A stretch of DNA of 64,000 nucleotides, from assembly GCA_050049805.1 (NCBI GenBank), contig JASFVN010000001.1:16469-80468 (forward strand). The letters are read 5' to 3'. Each line of letters opens with the position of its first letter. The first letter of the stretch is position 1. Below are positions 17,879 through 26,528 of this stretch, one piece after another. Position numbers and translations under genes: made by a program. The notes under the pieces are model-generated. The model was not told the DNA's origin and did no database searches. It saw only the letters and a list, made by a program, of their open reading frames with translations. This stretch comes from JABDNZ01 sp050049805. GTDB taxonomy: Bacteria > Gemmatimonadota > Gemmatimonadetes > Longimicrobiales > Gaopeijiaceae.

Positions 17879-19690
17879 ATGTCACGACATACGACCAAAC
17901 GACTCTTCTGTGGTCCCATCTGGTCAGCCGCTCTCGTCACTCTTTCCCTGATGGCCTTCGCCGGCTCAGGCCTCCCCGCTCAGGAATGGACCCAGGCTCC
18001 GGGCCAGGACTGGCTCCTGGCCCCGGCGGAGGCCACGGATTATCAAAACGGCGGCACTCTGTACGGGCCACTCATGGACTTCGTCTATGAACTGGAGTCC
18101 CGGACCGAGCTCATGAATGTGGTGAAACTCACCGAGACCCTGGGGGGGAGGGACATCGCCCTCTGCATCCTCTCGAATCCGCCTGTCTTCCAGAAGGCGG
18201 ACCTGGCCTACTCGGACAAGCCCATCGTCCTCATCGTCAACAACGTCCACGGCAGTGAGGTGGCAGGAAAAGATGCGGCTATGGAAATCATGCGGGACCT
18301 GGTCATGGGCGAGCTGAGACCCCTCCTGGATGAGGCGGTGGTCTTGGTGGTGCCCACCATCAACCCGGACGGGGCGGAGGTCCGCCGCCGGACCAACGAC
18401 GAGGGCTTCGACATGAACCGGGATTACCTCAAGCTGGAATCCCAGGAGATCCAGGCCCTGGTCACCAAGGTCATCTACGATTGGAGGCCGGACATTTTCG
18501 TCGACACCCACCACGGGGGGTCGACACCGTACGTCCTCACTTTCCAGACCAACATGAACCCGGCTGGGGACGCCAACATCATGCGCATCGGCAACGAGGA
18601 GATCATCCCTCAAATCCGGGCAGCCCTCCGAGAAGAAGACTACGACGGATTCTGGTATTCGGGCCCGCGACAGATGGAGAACGGAGAGGTTGGTTGGTCA
18701 CCCACGTCGGTGGAACCCAGAAAACAGCATGTCTACGCCACTTTGGCCAACACCGTAGGCTTTCTTTTCGAAACGCCCAGCGGAAGTCACCGGGTGGTGG
18801 ACAACGGCACCCGGGTGATCCCGGTGCCCCAGGAGGAACGGTATCGGCACCAGGTCAGGGGACAGTACATCGGCCAGAGGGAGCTCATCAAATACGCGGC
18901 GGAAAACCCGGAACGGCTGAGGGGAGTCGTGGCCCAGGCTCGGGCCGACGCCATCGCCCGGGGCAACGATGACTCCGACAACGACCAGATCCCCATCGCC
19001 TACGAGCAAGTGGAGAAATTCCGGGAGGCGTTCTGGTACCGGGAAGGGGGCCGGGGAGCCGGCCCCGAAGCCACCTTCGAGCTCATGGAGGGGCCCATCC
19101 TCACCGAATGGCGGCCCACCGATACGGTCACCAGGCCCTGGGGCTATCTCTTCCCCAACTCTCTGGCGAAGGTGATTCCCCTCCTTCACCAGCACGACAT
19201 CACGGTGAAGCGGTTGACGGAGCCCGTGGAGCTGGAAGTTGAGACCTGGTACGCCACAGAGGTGACCAATGACGAATACTTCCAGGCACACTACCTCATG
19301 TCGGTCACTGCCGAGCGCCGGACAGAGACCGTGTCCCTGCCCGCTGGTTCGTTCTTCGTTCCCAGCGGACAGGCCGGTTCGAACCTCATTAGCTACCTTC
19401 TGGAGCCGGCAACCAACGACAACCTCGTGACCTGGGGTTACCTGGACAACGTGGTCCAGGTCACGCCCTCAGCCGAAGAGACGGAGGCCCGCGTGGCGGA
19501 GATGAGGCAGCGCCTGGCTGCCATGACCGCGGAGGAGAGGGCCCAAATGGGGAACCGGATGGAACGGCAGCTCGAGGAACTCAGCGCCGGCCGACCCATA
19601 CCCGTCTACCGGGTCATGAAGAAGACTGAGATCCCCGGGGTGGTGGTGACCCCATTCAACGTCTACGAGCCGAACTGGTATTACCGTTGA
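17879..19690 (+). CDS. Secreted M14-like zinc carboxypeptidase
   Basis: A 603-residue exported protein with a signal peptide ending near LPAQEW. The zinc site is visible as VHGSE (HxxE) near residue 125, followed by the NPDGAEVRRR and MNRDYL elements, the third ligand in DTHHGGSTPY and the likely catalytic Glu in FETPSGSH. The C-terminal half forms a beta-rich extension of unknown role. It should remove C-terminal residues from peptides or act on peptidoglycan-derived peptides; the specificity is not readable. Start: an ATG that directly begins the leader, with CGGAG upstream. The gene is head-to-head with the Tricorn-like gene, hinting at shared control. Confidence 0.9.
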   Translation: MSRHTTKRLFCGPIWSAALVTLSLMAFAGSGLPAQEWTQAPGQDWLLAPAEATDYQNGGTLYGPLMDFVYELESRTELMNVVKLTETLGGRDIALCILSNPPVFQKADLAYSDKPIVLIVNNVHGSEVAGKDAAMEIMRDLVMGELRPLLDEAVVLVVPTINPDGAEVRRRTNDEGFDMNRDYLKLESQEIQALVTKVIYDWRPDIFVDTHHGGSTPYVLTFQTNMNPAGDANIMRIGNEEIIPQIRAALREEDYDGFWYSGPRQMENGEVGWSPTSVEPRKQHVYATLANTVGFLFETPSGSHRVVDNGTRVIPVPQEERYRHQVRGQYIGQRELIKYAAENPERLRGVVAQARADAIARGNDDSDNDQIPIAYEQVEKFREAFWYREGGRGAGPEATFELMEGPILTEWRPTDTVTRPWGYLFPNSLAKVIPLLHQHDITVKRLTEPVELEVETWYATEVTNDEYFQAHYLMSVTAERRTETVSLPAGSFFVPSGQAGSNLISYLLEPATNDNLVTWGYLDNVVQVTPSAEETEARVAEMRQRLAAMTAEERAQMGNRMERQLEELSAGRPIPVYRVMKKTEIPGVVVTPFNVYEPNWYYR

Positions 19691-19696
19691 GGAGAT

Positions 19697-19727
19697 GGCC
19701 GGAGGCCCCACTCTGGGGCCTCCGGCC
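19697..19727 (+). terminator. Perfect 14-bp hairpin between the M14-like gene and guaD
   Basis: Bases 19697-19710 and 19714-19727 are exact reverse complements around a three-base CTC loop, giving a very stable GC-rich stem. It starts seven bases after the M14-like stop and ends six bases before the guaD ATG at 19734. There is no T-run after it, so a classical intrinsic terminator is unlikely; transcript protection, attenuation or masking of the guaD start are alternatives. Confidence 0.6.
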
Positions 19728-19733
19728 GGAACC

Positions 19734-20204
19734 ATGGACGATCTCACCTTTCTCAGGCAGGCTATCGAGCTCGCAGAGGTCCACGCTCTGGGGGGAACCG
19801 CCGGACCCTTCGGGGCCGTGGTGGTCAGGGCCGGAGAGGTCGTGGGCCGGGGGTGGAACCGGGTGGTGGATGAAACGGATCCCACGGCCCACGCGGAGGT
19901 TCTCGCAATTCGGGAGGCAGCAAGGTGCCTCGGCACTCACGTTCTTGACGATTGTGTCGTCTATTCAAGCTGTGAGCCCTGCCCCATGTGCCTAGCCGCC
20001 ATCTATTGGGCGAGGATTCCCCGGGTGGTCTTCGCCAGCAGAGGAGAGGACGCAGCCGAAGCAGGATTCGACGACAGCCTCATTGCCAGGGAGATGAGCC
20101 TGGACTGGGAGGACCGGAGCGTCGAAAGCAGCCATGCCCTCCGGGATGAGGCTAACGAGGTGCTTCGTCGATGGAAGGAAAAACCGGACCGGGTGGAATA
20201 CTGA
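19734..20204 (+). CDS. guaD: Guanine deaminase (cytidine-deaminase fold)
   Basis: A 156-residue zinc deaminase that converts guanine to xanthine. Zinc ligands and catalytic residue are His53 and Glu55 in TAHAEV, and Cys83 and Cys86 in EPCPMC; length and numbering agree with what I recall of Bacillus subtilis GuaD. A tRNA adenosine deaminase (TadA) is the main alternative, but the C-terminal region with FDDSLIAREM and the helix ALRDEANEVLRRW fit GuaD better. An ATG at 19695 is in frame and has GAGGAG directly before it, but translation from there would read through the hairpin, so I prefer 19734. It suggests purine salvage or use as a nitrogen source. Confidence 0.85.
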   Translation: MDDLTFLRQAIELAEVHALGGTAGPFGAVVVRAGEVVGRGWNRVVDETDPTAHAEVLAIREAARCLGTHVLDDCVVYSSCEPCPMCLAAIYWARIPRVVFASRGEDAAEAGFDDSLIAREMSLDWEDRSVESSHALRDEANEVLRRWKEKPDRVEY

Positions 20205-20208
20205 AAAG

Positions 20209-20928
20209 TCAGGACTCCGCCTCGAGCCCAGATTCCAGAAGCTCAAAGGGGGATCTCCCTCTCCACTCCTCCAGTCGCTCCTTCCATCTCTTCTTCCGAA
20301 GGAGAACCAGTTGTAGCGAACCGGGGCCGACCTCCAAGCCGTAGATCCAGATGTAGTGGACGTCACCGAGGCGATCGGGGCGGCGTACCCTCCAGACCTC
20401 CCCATGCCAGGAGAACTCCAACTCCTGGACGCCGCTGAATTCCTCCAGGGTCCAGCTCTGCTCGATGAAGAAGTCGTATTCCACCTGGAAAACGCCGGGG
20501 GCTACCTCCAGCCCGGAGCGATAATAGGTGGGATCGAACTCCAAGCCTTCGGCCCGGCGAAAGGCTTCTTCCATGGCGTAATCGATCCCCTCCAGGGCGT
20601 CTTCCCTCGCCAGCACTTCGAGATGGTGTCTGAGTTCGTGGGTCAGAGTCTCCCAGAGCTCATCTTCCCAACTGAAGTCGGGGTCGTTTTCGGCCAGCAC
20701 GCGGAACGAACCGTGGTAGAGAACGACCACCGACCGGAGGGTCTCAGGCCCGGTCCATTCCGATGGATAGGCTTCGGTCAGGCACTGACCGAGGGTGTAG
20801 ACCGTGGACAGCGTGGGGTGGGGAAGGACTTCCGACCGGACGGTCAGTCCGTCCACACCTGCCAGGAACTCCGGGGGAATGGTCTCGAACTTCTCGTGGG
20901 CCAAGTTGGAAAAGGAAGCGAAATCCAT
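20209..20928 (-). CDS. Zincin-like metallopeptidase family protein
   Basis: A 239-residue cytosolic protein with an HExxH zinc motif in LTHELRHHLE at about residues 94-103, resembling the small 'metallopeptidase family' proteins (zincin_1 type). Those are short single-domain proteins of unknown substrate; this one has an extra C-terminal beta-rich part of about 100 residues (around VFQVEYDFFIEQSW). No signal peptide. It converges on guaD with four bases between stops and lies 57 bases downstream of the transporter gene on the same strand. Confidence 0.7.
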   Translation of the reverse strand: MDFASFSNLAHEKFETIPPEFLAGVDGLTVRSEVLPHPTLSTVYTLGQCLTEAYPSEWTGPETLRSVVVLYHGSFRVLAENDPDFSWEDELWETLTHELRHHLEVLAREDALEGIDYAMEEAFRRAEGLEFDPTYYRSGLEVAPGVFQVEYDFFIEQSWTLEEFSGVQELEFSWHGEVWRVRRPDRLGDVHYIWIYGLEVGPGSLQLVLLRKKRWKERLEEWRGRSPFELLESGLEAES

Positions 20929-20985
20929 GAACTTTTCGAGGGGCCTTTCGGTAACGCCCGGAAGGGGAAAGTCTCCCGAGGAGCT

Positions 20986-22452
20986 CTAACTGCCCACCCT
21001 TGAATCCCCTTCATCCCCATCCAGGGATTTGGTCACGAGGACTCGGTTCAAACCGAGCAATACTGCCAGGACGATGGCCCATTGGATGAGGACGGTGCCG
21101 ATGTTGTAGTTGGAGAAGAGGGTCCAGGTCGCCCGCCAACCCTCACCACGGGACTGGAGAAGCATCCACACCATCAGGACCACGGCCTCTACCACCACCA
21201 GGCGAATGGCCCAATCCCACCAGGCTCCGACCCGGATGTCGGAAAAGCCCGTGTTGATGAACTTCTCCCGCCACTCCGTGACACCAAAACGAAGGACAGC
21301 CACGGCGAAGAAGAATCCGGATAGCATGAGGCCCACACCCCACACCCAGTCCTGGTTCTGGAAGACGGCCATGTTTAGAGCGCTGGGAACCCCGCAGAGT
21401 ATTCCTGCCACGCCGACGACACCGATGGCGCGGCCTCGGGTGAGTCCCATGTCCTGGAGGATCCTGCTGGCCAACTCGATCATGGAGACCAGGCTCGTCC
21501 AGGCGGCAAAGACCAGAGCCAAGAAGAAAATCGCCATGAAGAACTGGCCCCACGGGATCTGCGCAAATAGCTGCGGCACCCAGATGAAGGTCAACCCCTC
21601 ATTCCCGGCGCCGACGATCTGACCATAGGCATCGGGCATGATGGAAAACACGGTACACAGAACCATGATCCCCGCCAGGAGAGACATGGAGTTGTTCCCA
21701 AACCCGATGACGAAGGCGTTCAGAGCGGTGTCCTCCCGCTTTCTCATATAGACGGCATACGTAAGTGCCAGGCCCCACCCGGCCCCGGTGTCCCAGGCGT
21801 TCTGGGTAAGGGCCTCCAACCAGATTCGGTAGTTGCCCAGATCGGACAGCTGGGGGGTGAAAAGGAAAGCCAAACCCCGGGAGGATCCTGGGAGCGTCAG
21901 GGCTTTGATGGCCAGTACAATCACGAGAACGATGAGGCTCGGTATGAGAATCTTGGCGGCTCGCTCGATCCCCTTCACGCCCCTGGAAACCACCAGGACA
22001 CCCAGGCCCATGGCGATGAGGTGGGTGAGGAGAGCTGAGTTGGTCCCGGCGAAGCTGTCCCAGAAGGCCCCGGGTACCTCGGTGGGAATCTCACGGGTGA
22101 GTGTGGCCCAGAAGAACCGTATGGTCCACCCCATGACTACGCTGTAGTAGAACATGATGGCCGTGGCCGTCCACGCCACCCACGCCCCCATCCAGCCAAA
22201 CTTGGGGCCCACCGTCTTGGCGAAGGCTCCTACCGTGCCCTTCCGCGTGCCCTTGCCCATCCCGAACTCGAGAATGAGGAGGGGAATAGACCAAAGGAGA
22301 AGAAATACCGCCCACGCCACCAGGAAGGATCCACCTCCGTTGGAAGCCGCGATCCGGGGAAACCGCCAGATATTGCCAGTCCCCACGGCCATGCCGAGCA
22401 TTGCAAGCAACATTCCCCAACGAGAGCTGAAGACCTCGGACCTGGACGCCAC
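20986..22452 (-). CDS. Sodium-dependent transporter, NSS/SNF family
   Basis: A 488-residue inner-membrane symporter of the LeuT fold with about 11-12 membrane segments. The unwound first helix with the substrate and Na+ sites is clear: GMAVGTGNIWRFP followed by AASNGGGSF near residue 35. Bacterial relatives import amino acids with Na+. I chose the GTG at 22452 because AGGAGG is seven bases upstream and the N-terminus then has the usual short cytosolic tail (VASRSEVFSSRWG); longer starts add non-conserved sequence. Substrate cannot be read, but neighbouring peptidases suggest amino acids. Confidence 0.93.
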   Translation of the reverse strand: MASRSEVFSSRWGMLLAMLGMAVGTGNIWRFPRIAASNGGGSFLVAWAVFLLLWSIPLLILEFGMGKGTRKGTVGAFAKTVGPKFGWMGAWVAWTATAIMFYYSVVMGWTIRFFWATLTREIPTEVPGAFWDSFAGTNSALLTHLIAMGLGVLVVSRGVKGIERAAKILIPSLIVLVIVLAIKALTLPGSSRGLAFLFTPQLSDLGNYRIWLEALTQNAWDTGAGWGLALTYAVYMRKREDTALNAFVIGFGNNSMSLLAGIMVLCTVFSIMPDAYGQIVGAGNEGLTFIWVPQLFAQIPWGQFFMAIFFLALVFAAWTSLVSMIELASRILQDMGLTRGRAIGVVGVAGILCGVPSALNMAVFQNQDWVWGVGLMLSGFFFAVAVLRFGVTEWREKFINTGFSDIRVGAWWDWAIRLVVVEAVVLMVWMLLQSRGEGWRATWTLFSNYNIGTVLIQWAIVLAVLLGLNRVLVTKSLDGDEGDSRVGS

Positions 22453-22569
22453 CGGTTTCCTCCTGTTTCGGGCGGGCTCACCTGGCAGGCACGATAGTGC
22501 CGACGCCCTTCGCCTTGAGCAAGTGTGGCCTTGAATCAACTGGTTGCACGGACGTGGCCGAAGGGACTC

Positions 22570-23772
22570 CTACAGGCAGACGATGGCCCCTGGCTGCCAA
22601 CCCATGGGGACGAACCGGCCATAACCCAGGAAGCACCGGCCTCCACTCTCCGGGTGGGAAACCGTCAGGGCCCATGCCTCCGTTCCGGCGTAGAGGATGT
22701 CGACCGCAAGATCATCCGGTATACCGACCCTCGAGTTCGCGAACAGGGCATCCAGGTCTCGGGTGTAGGTGTAGTGATTCGAGTAGTAGATCTCCTCCAG
22801 GGAAGCCATGTTCTTCAGAAGCGATTGAATCCCGGCAATCACTTCGTCCGGAGGCGGGGGCGACGCGGGCACCTCCTCGGCCCTGCCAGAAGACTCAGCC
22901 AGATCCAGGCCCGGACCCGGCGCGGCACCCTCCGGTTTCTGGATCTCGTACACCCGAACGAAATTGACGTCCAACTCGTCCAGGAAAAGCCCGGTGAGGT
23001 AGTCCTCACCGATCTCATGAGGTTCGAAGCGGGCCGGCGTCGAGAGGGTGGCGACCGGGATCCCCTCCATGTCGAAGATCTCCCACGAAACAGCAGAGTC
23101 AGCGGGTGGACGGACGTCGGGCCTCCAGATGCGGCCCTGGGGTGTCACCCGAAGGGTCCGCAGCGTTCCCGTCGAATCCGGAAGCGGTATTGAACTCACA
23201 GCTTCCCTGATGGGTCCTCTGGCCCCGGGGGACACGGGACTCACGATCCAGTTCTCGCCCAGGAGCCAGTCGTCCCCGGGGAACATCTCCTCCCTGGTGG
23301 CCAGCAGGGTGGAGAGAGACCGGAACTCCCCTTCAATCCCGAAGATGGACACGCGCATGAGGCTACGGTCCCAGACCTGGAGATTCCCGTCGGCGGTTTT
23401 CCGAAGGTTGGCCGGATCTCTGAACTCACCGGGCCCCTCACCCAATCCTCCTACCGATTTCAGGAACCGCCCTTCCGGGTCATAGTACCGTAGCTCCTGG
23501 CTCCCGCCGTTGAGAACTACGACACGTCCATCCTCCAGAAGCACAGACCCCCGGGCCCGGTGTAGCTGGTAGGGCTCCTCCCCCTCCCTCACCCCGATCT
23601 CCAGGACCGGCGATTCAGAGAGAATCCACTCCTCGGGCATCCCCTGCTCCAGCGATCTGCCGGACGCTTCCGACTGACCTGGAGTGTCTGCTCCGTTGCA
23701 GGCGACGGTGGCAGTGGCAAGGCAGACCGGGATGAGAACAGTCCTGAGATCAGTTGGCCGTAACTTCAACAA
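22570..23772 (-). CDS. Propeller lipoprotein with pilin-like C-terminal domain
   Basis: About 400 residues. TTG at 23772 is the preferred start because AGGAG lies seven bases upstream and a tidy lipoprotein signal follows (VCLATATVAC, Cys about 25). Residues 50-300 look like a six-bladed beta-propeller of the 6-bladed/NHL type (GSVLLEDGRVVVLNGG, YYDPEGRFLKSVGGLGEGPG). The last 90 residues differ: a helix LLKNMASLEEIYYSNHYTYT, then WALTVSHP and two cysteines in GRCFLGYG and AIVCL. This closely resembles the globular half of type IV pilins and pseudopilins. The N-terminal pilin helix with its cleavage site is absent. Function unknown. Confidence 0.7.
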   Translation of the reverse strand: MLKLRPTDLRTVLIPVCLATATVACNGADTPGQSEASGRSLEQGMPEEWILSESPVLEIGVREGEEPYQLHRARGSVLLEDGRVVVLNGGSQELRYYDPEGRFLKSVGGLGEGPGEFRDPANLRKTADGNLQVWDRSLMRVSIFGIEGEFRSLSTLLATREEMFPGDDWLLGENWIVSPVSPGARGPIREAVSSIPLPDSTGTLRTLRVTPQGRIWRPDVRPPADSAVSWEIFDMEGIPVATLSTPARFEPHEIGEDYLTGLFLDELDVNFVRVYEIQKPEGAAPGPGLDLAESSGRAEEVPASPPPPDEVIAGIQSLLKNMASLEEIYYSNHYTYTRDLDALFANSRVGIPDDLAVDILYAGTEAWALTVSHPESGGRCFLGYGRFVPMGWQPGAIVCL

Positions 23773-23821
23773 AGCTTTTCTCCTTCCAGAAAGCATTTTC
23801 GACACTGGCATCGACACCGGG

Positions 23822-23854
23822 AAAAAGCGGAGGCGGCCTCGGAAGGCCGCCTCC
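23822..23854 (-). terminator. Intrinsic terminator of the glycyl-tRNA synthetase gene
   Basis: On the minus strand a perfect 11-bp GC-rich stem (23829-23839 with 23844-23854, four-base loop) is followed by GCTTTTT. It lies 36 bases after the synthetase stop and before the start of the propeller lipoprotein gene, so it should separate the two transcripts. Confidence 0.88.
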
Positions 23855-23890
23855 CAATCTTCACCACCGGTTCCTGGGCCCCGGGGGGGA

Positions 23891-25219
23891 TCACAACCTC
23901 TCCCTGATCCACCCCAGAACACCGTCCAGGGCGACGCGGACCTGGTCGAGCGTGTCCCGGTCTCGGATGGTCACGGTCCCGTCCTCGTTGGTCTGGCCGT
24001 CCACCGTCACGCACCAGGGAGTGCCTGCCTCATCCTGCCGACGGTAACGGCGGCCGATGGAGCCGGCCGCATCGTAGAAAGAGGGAACCGCCGCCCTTCT
24101 CAGCTCCTTGTGGAGTTTCTCCGCGATTTCCGGCAGTCCGTCCTTTTTGACCAACGGAAATACCGCCACTTTCAGCGGCGCCAGGGAGGGACTCAACCGG
24201 AGGACCACCCGCTCCTCCCCCTCCACCTCTTCCTCGTGGTAGGCGTCCGCCAAAACCACAAGTAGAGTCCGGTCGACCCCCACGGAGGTCTCGATCACAT
24301 AGGGGATGAACCGCTTTCCGGATCCCGTGTCGATGTACTCCAGACGTTTCTTGGAGTACTCCTGGTGCCTGGAGAGGTCGAAATCCGTCCGGTTGTGGAT
24401 CCCCTCGAACTCCTTCCAGCCAAAGGAGAACTCATATTCGATGTCGAAGGCCTTCTTGGCATAGTGAGCCAACTCGTCTCCGGCATGCTCGTGGAAGCGC
24501 AGCTTCTCCTCTCGGATCCCCAGATCCACATGCCATTTCCACCTTGCGTCCATCCAGTACTCGAACCACTCCTCGTCCGTCCCCGGCTCCACGAAGTACT
24601 GCATCTCCGCTTGCTCGAACTCACGAGTCCGAAAAACGAAGTTTCCTGGGGTGATCTCGTTTCGGAAGGCCTTCCCGATCTGGGCGATCCCGAAAGGCAC
24701 CTTCTGCCTGGCGGCACCCTGGACATTCAGGAAGTTGACGTAGATCCCCTGGGCCGTTTCCGGTCGCAGGTAGATTTGGCTCGCTCCGTCCTCCACCGGC
24801 CCCATGAAGGTCTTGAACATGAGGTTGAAGAGACGGGGTTCGGTGAGTTCGCAGTCCGGGTGTTCCCCCGGTCGCACGCTGGGCTTTCGACCGCATTGAA
24901 CCTCTTCCAGCTGATCCTGGCGAAAGCGATGCTTGCAGGCTTTACACTCCACCAGAGGGTCGGTGAACCCTTCCACGTGCCCCGACGCCTCCCAGACCCT
25001 GGGGTGCATCAGAATGGCAGCGTCCAAGCCCTCGATGTCGTCCCGCTGGTGAACCATGGAACTCCACCAGCGTTCCTTGATGTTTCGCTTCAGCTCGATG
25101 CCCAGGGGACCGTAGTCCCAGACCGAGCCCGTTCCCCCGTAGATCTCGGAGGATTGAAAGATGAAACCGCGCCGCTTGCAGAGCGACACAAGCTTGTCCA
25201 TCACGTCTTTTTCAGCCAT
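23891..25219 (-). CDS. glyQS: Glycine--tRNA ligase, single-chain dimeric type
   Basis: A 442-residue class II aminoacyl-tRNA synthetase of the alpha2 type. Motif 1 region GTGSVWDYGPLGIELKRNI near residue 31, motif 2 FRNEITPGNFVFRTREFEQ near 195, and motif 3 SVGVDRTLLVVL near 325, followed by the anticodon-binding domain (LAPLKVAVFPLVKK). A CxxC/C..C zinc-like insert CKACKHRF is present. The ATG at 25219 is preceded by AGGA and begins the conserved N-terminus. Followed by a strong terminator. Confidence 0.97.
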   Translation of the reverse strand: MAEKDVMDKLVSLCKRRGFIFQSSEIYGGTGSVWDYGPLGIELKRNIKERWWSSMVHQRDDIEGLDAAILMHPRVWEASGHVEGFTDPLVECKACKHRFRQDQLEEVQCGRKPSVRPGEHPDCELTEPRLFNLMFKTFMGPVEDGASQIYLRPETAQGIYVNFLNVQGAARQKVPFGIAQIGKAFRNEITPGNFVFRTREFEQAEMQYFVEPGTDEEWFEYWMDARWKWHVDLGIREEKLRFHEHAGDELAHYAKKAFDIEYEFSFGWKEFEGIHNRTDFDLSRHQEYSKKRLEYIDTGSGKRFIPYVIETSVGVDRTLLVVLADAYHEEEVEGEERVVLRLSPSLAPLKVAVFPLVKKDGLPEIAEKLHKELRRAAVPSFYDAAGSIGRRYRRQDEAGTPWCVTVDGQTNEDGTVTIRDRDTLDQVRVALDGVLGWIRERL

Positions 25220-25496
25220 AGGTCCTGGATCGTCGTTGACTTGGGGGTCCCGTCCGGAAGGGATCGCAAAGGGCCCAAAAAGGTAGAAGCGCCGCTTCTC
25301 CTCCACAACCGGGCCAAGGCGTTACGCCTTCCCGCGGAGCCCCTCTCCTCTTTCCTCGCGCCCGGTCCTTGCGTGCTATGGATAAGGCAGGATATTGAAG
25401 GGGACCCGGGGGAGGAGAACCCCTCCTGAGGTCGAGGGTAGGATGGGTAGAAAACGGCCGGGCTCGGCCCGGGTCAATGGCTTTAAGGAGAAGGAC

Positions 25497-26078
25497 ATGG
25501 AGCTGAATATCACCGATCGGGCCAAGGAGGTGGTTCGGTCATTCATCGATCAGAGCGACGGGGAGCTCAGGGCCCTCCGAATCACTGCCCATCCGGGTGG
25601 GATCGGCGGACCCCGCTTCGAACTCTCCCTGGTGGCAGATTCTGACAAGGAAGAGGAAGACATCCAGGTGGACATGGGCGACTTCACGGTGTTGGTCACC
25701 GGAGAGAGCGCCGACAAGCTCGAGGGAGCCACCGTGGACTTCGTGGAGCGGGTCAACGAGAGTGGGTTCGAGATCCGGCCTGCGGCCAGGGCTCCGCGGG
25801 TGGAGGGGCCACCTCAAGGAGAGTTGGCCACCAAGGTCAAAGAGGTTCTGGATGCCCAGGTGAACCCAGCGGTGGCCGCCCACGGAGGAGAAATCGTCCT
25901 GGTGGACGTGAAGGGGAATGAGGTCTTTATCGAGATGGCCGGGGGTTGTCAGGGATGCGCCCTCTCCCGCATGACTCTGAAGCAAGGAGTCGAGCGCATG
26001 GTGAGACAGGCAGTACCCGAGGTCACCGCCGTCCATGACGTAACGGACCACACATCGGGAGACAATCCCTTCTATTAG
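25497..26078 (+). CDS. nfuA: Iron-sulfur cluster carrier NfuA
   Basis: A 193-residue protein with two domains. Residues 1-97 resemble the A-type (HesB/IscA) fold but contain no cysteine, as in the degenerate domain of NfuA. Residues 105-185 are a NifU C-terminal domain with the cluster-binding CxxC in GGCQGCALSR. It should hold and deliver a 4Fe-4S cluster to target enzymes. The ATG at 25497 has AAGGAG six bases upstream. It stands alone, divergent from the glycyl-tRNA synthetase gene across 277 bases. Confidence 0.92.
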   Translation: MELNITDRAKEVVRSFIDQSDGELRALRITAHPGGIGGPRFELSLVADSDKEEEDIQVDMGDFTVLVTGESADKLEGATVDFVERVNESGFEIRPAARAPRVEGPPQGELATKVKEVLDAQVNPAVAAHGGEIVLVDVKGNEVFIEMAGGCQGCALSRMTLKQGVERMVRQAVPEVTAVHDVTDHTSGDNPFY

Positions 26079-26128
26079 GCCCACGGAAACCGAGCCCGGG
26101 GTAGCGGGCGAAAGCCCTCAGAGAGATT

Positions 26129-26461
26129 TCAGGCGGTTCCCAGGACCCGATTCACGGCCAGGGAAAAGGCGGCCCAGTGAGATTCCTCCTGGGCCATTTG
26201 CTTTCGGCCGGCCCTGGTGAGGGAATAGACCTTGGCCCGACGCCCGGTTGAGGTGACATCCCATTCAGCGGTGATCCATCCCCTCCCCTCCAGCCTGTAG
26301 AGGGCTGGATAAAGAGAGCCCTGATTCACTTCGAGAACTTCTTCCGAGAGGGCCTGGATGTGCTTCGATATGGCCCACCCGTGCATGGGATTCTGATCCA
26401 GGGACCGGAGGATCAGGAGATCCAGGGTCCCATGCAGGAGGTCCGGCTTTCCTTTCGCCAT
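26129..26461 (-). CDS. PadR family transcriptional regulator
   Basis: A 110-residue winged-helix repressor. It begins PDLLHGTLDLLILRSL and shows the PadR signature HGWAISKHIQ, then the recognition and wing segment QGSLYPALYRLEGRGWI and the closing helix around LTRAGRKQM. It belongs to the short PadR-s2 group often found beside ABC-2 type exporters in acidobacterial and gemmatimonad genomes. It follows the last exporter gene by 67 bases; that gap is AT-rich, so it may have its own promoter. The ATG at 26461 is chosen from the conserved N-terminus. Confidence 0.93.
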   Translation of the reverse strand: MAKGKPDLLHGTLDLLILRSLDQNPMHGWAISKHIQALSEEVLEVNQGSLYPALYRLEGRGWITAEWDVTSTGRRAKVYSLTRAGRKQMAQEESHWAAFSLAVNRVLGTA

Positions 26462-26528
26462 GATACGCGGCTCCGGAGAATACATGCCTAGGCAATCGAC
26501 AATACTAACTCTAATCACCCATTGAAGA

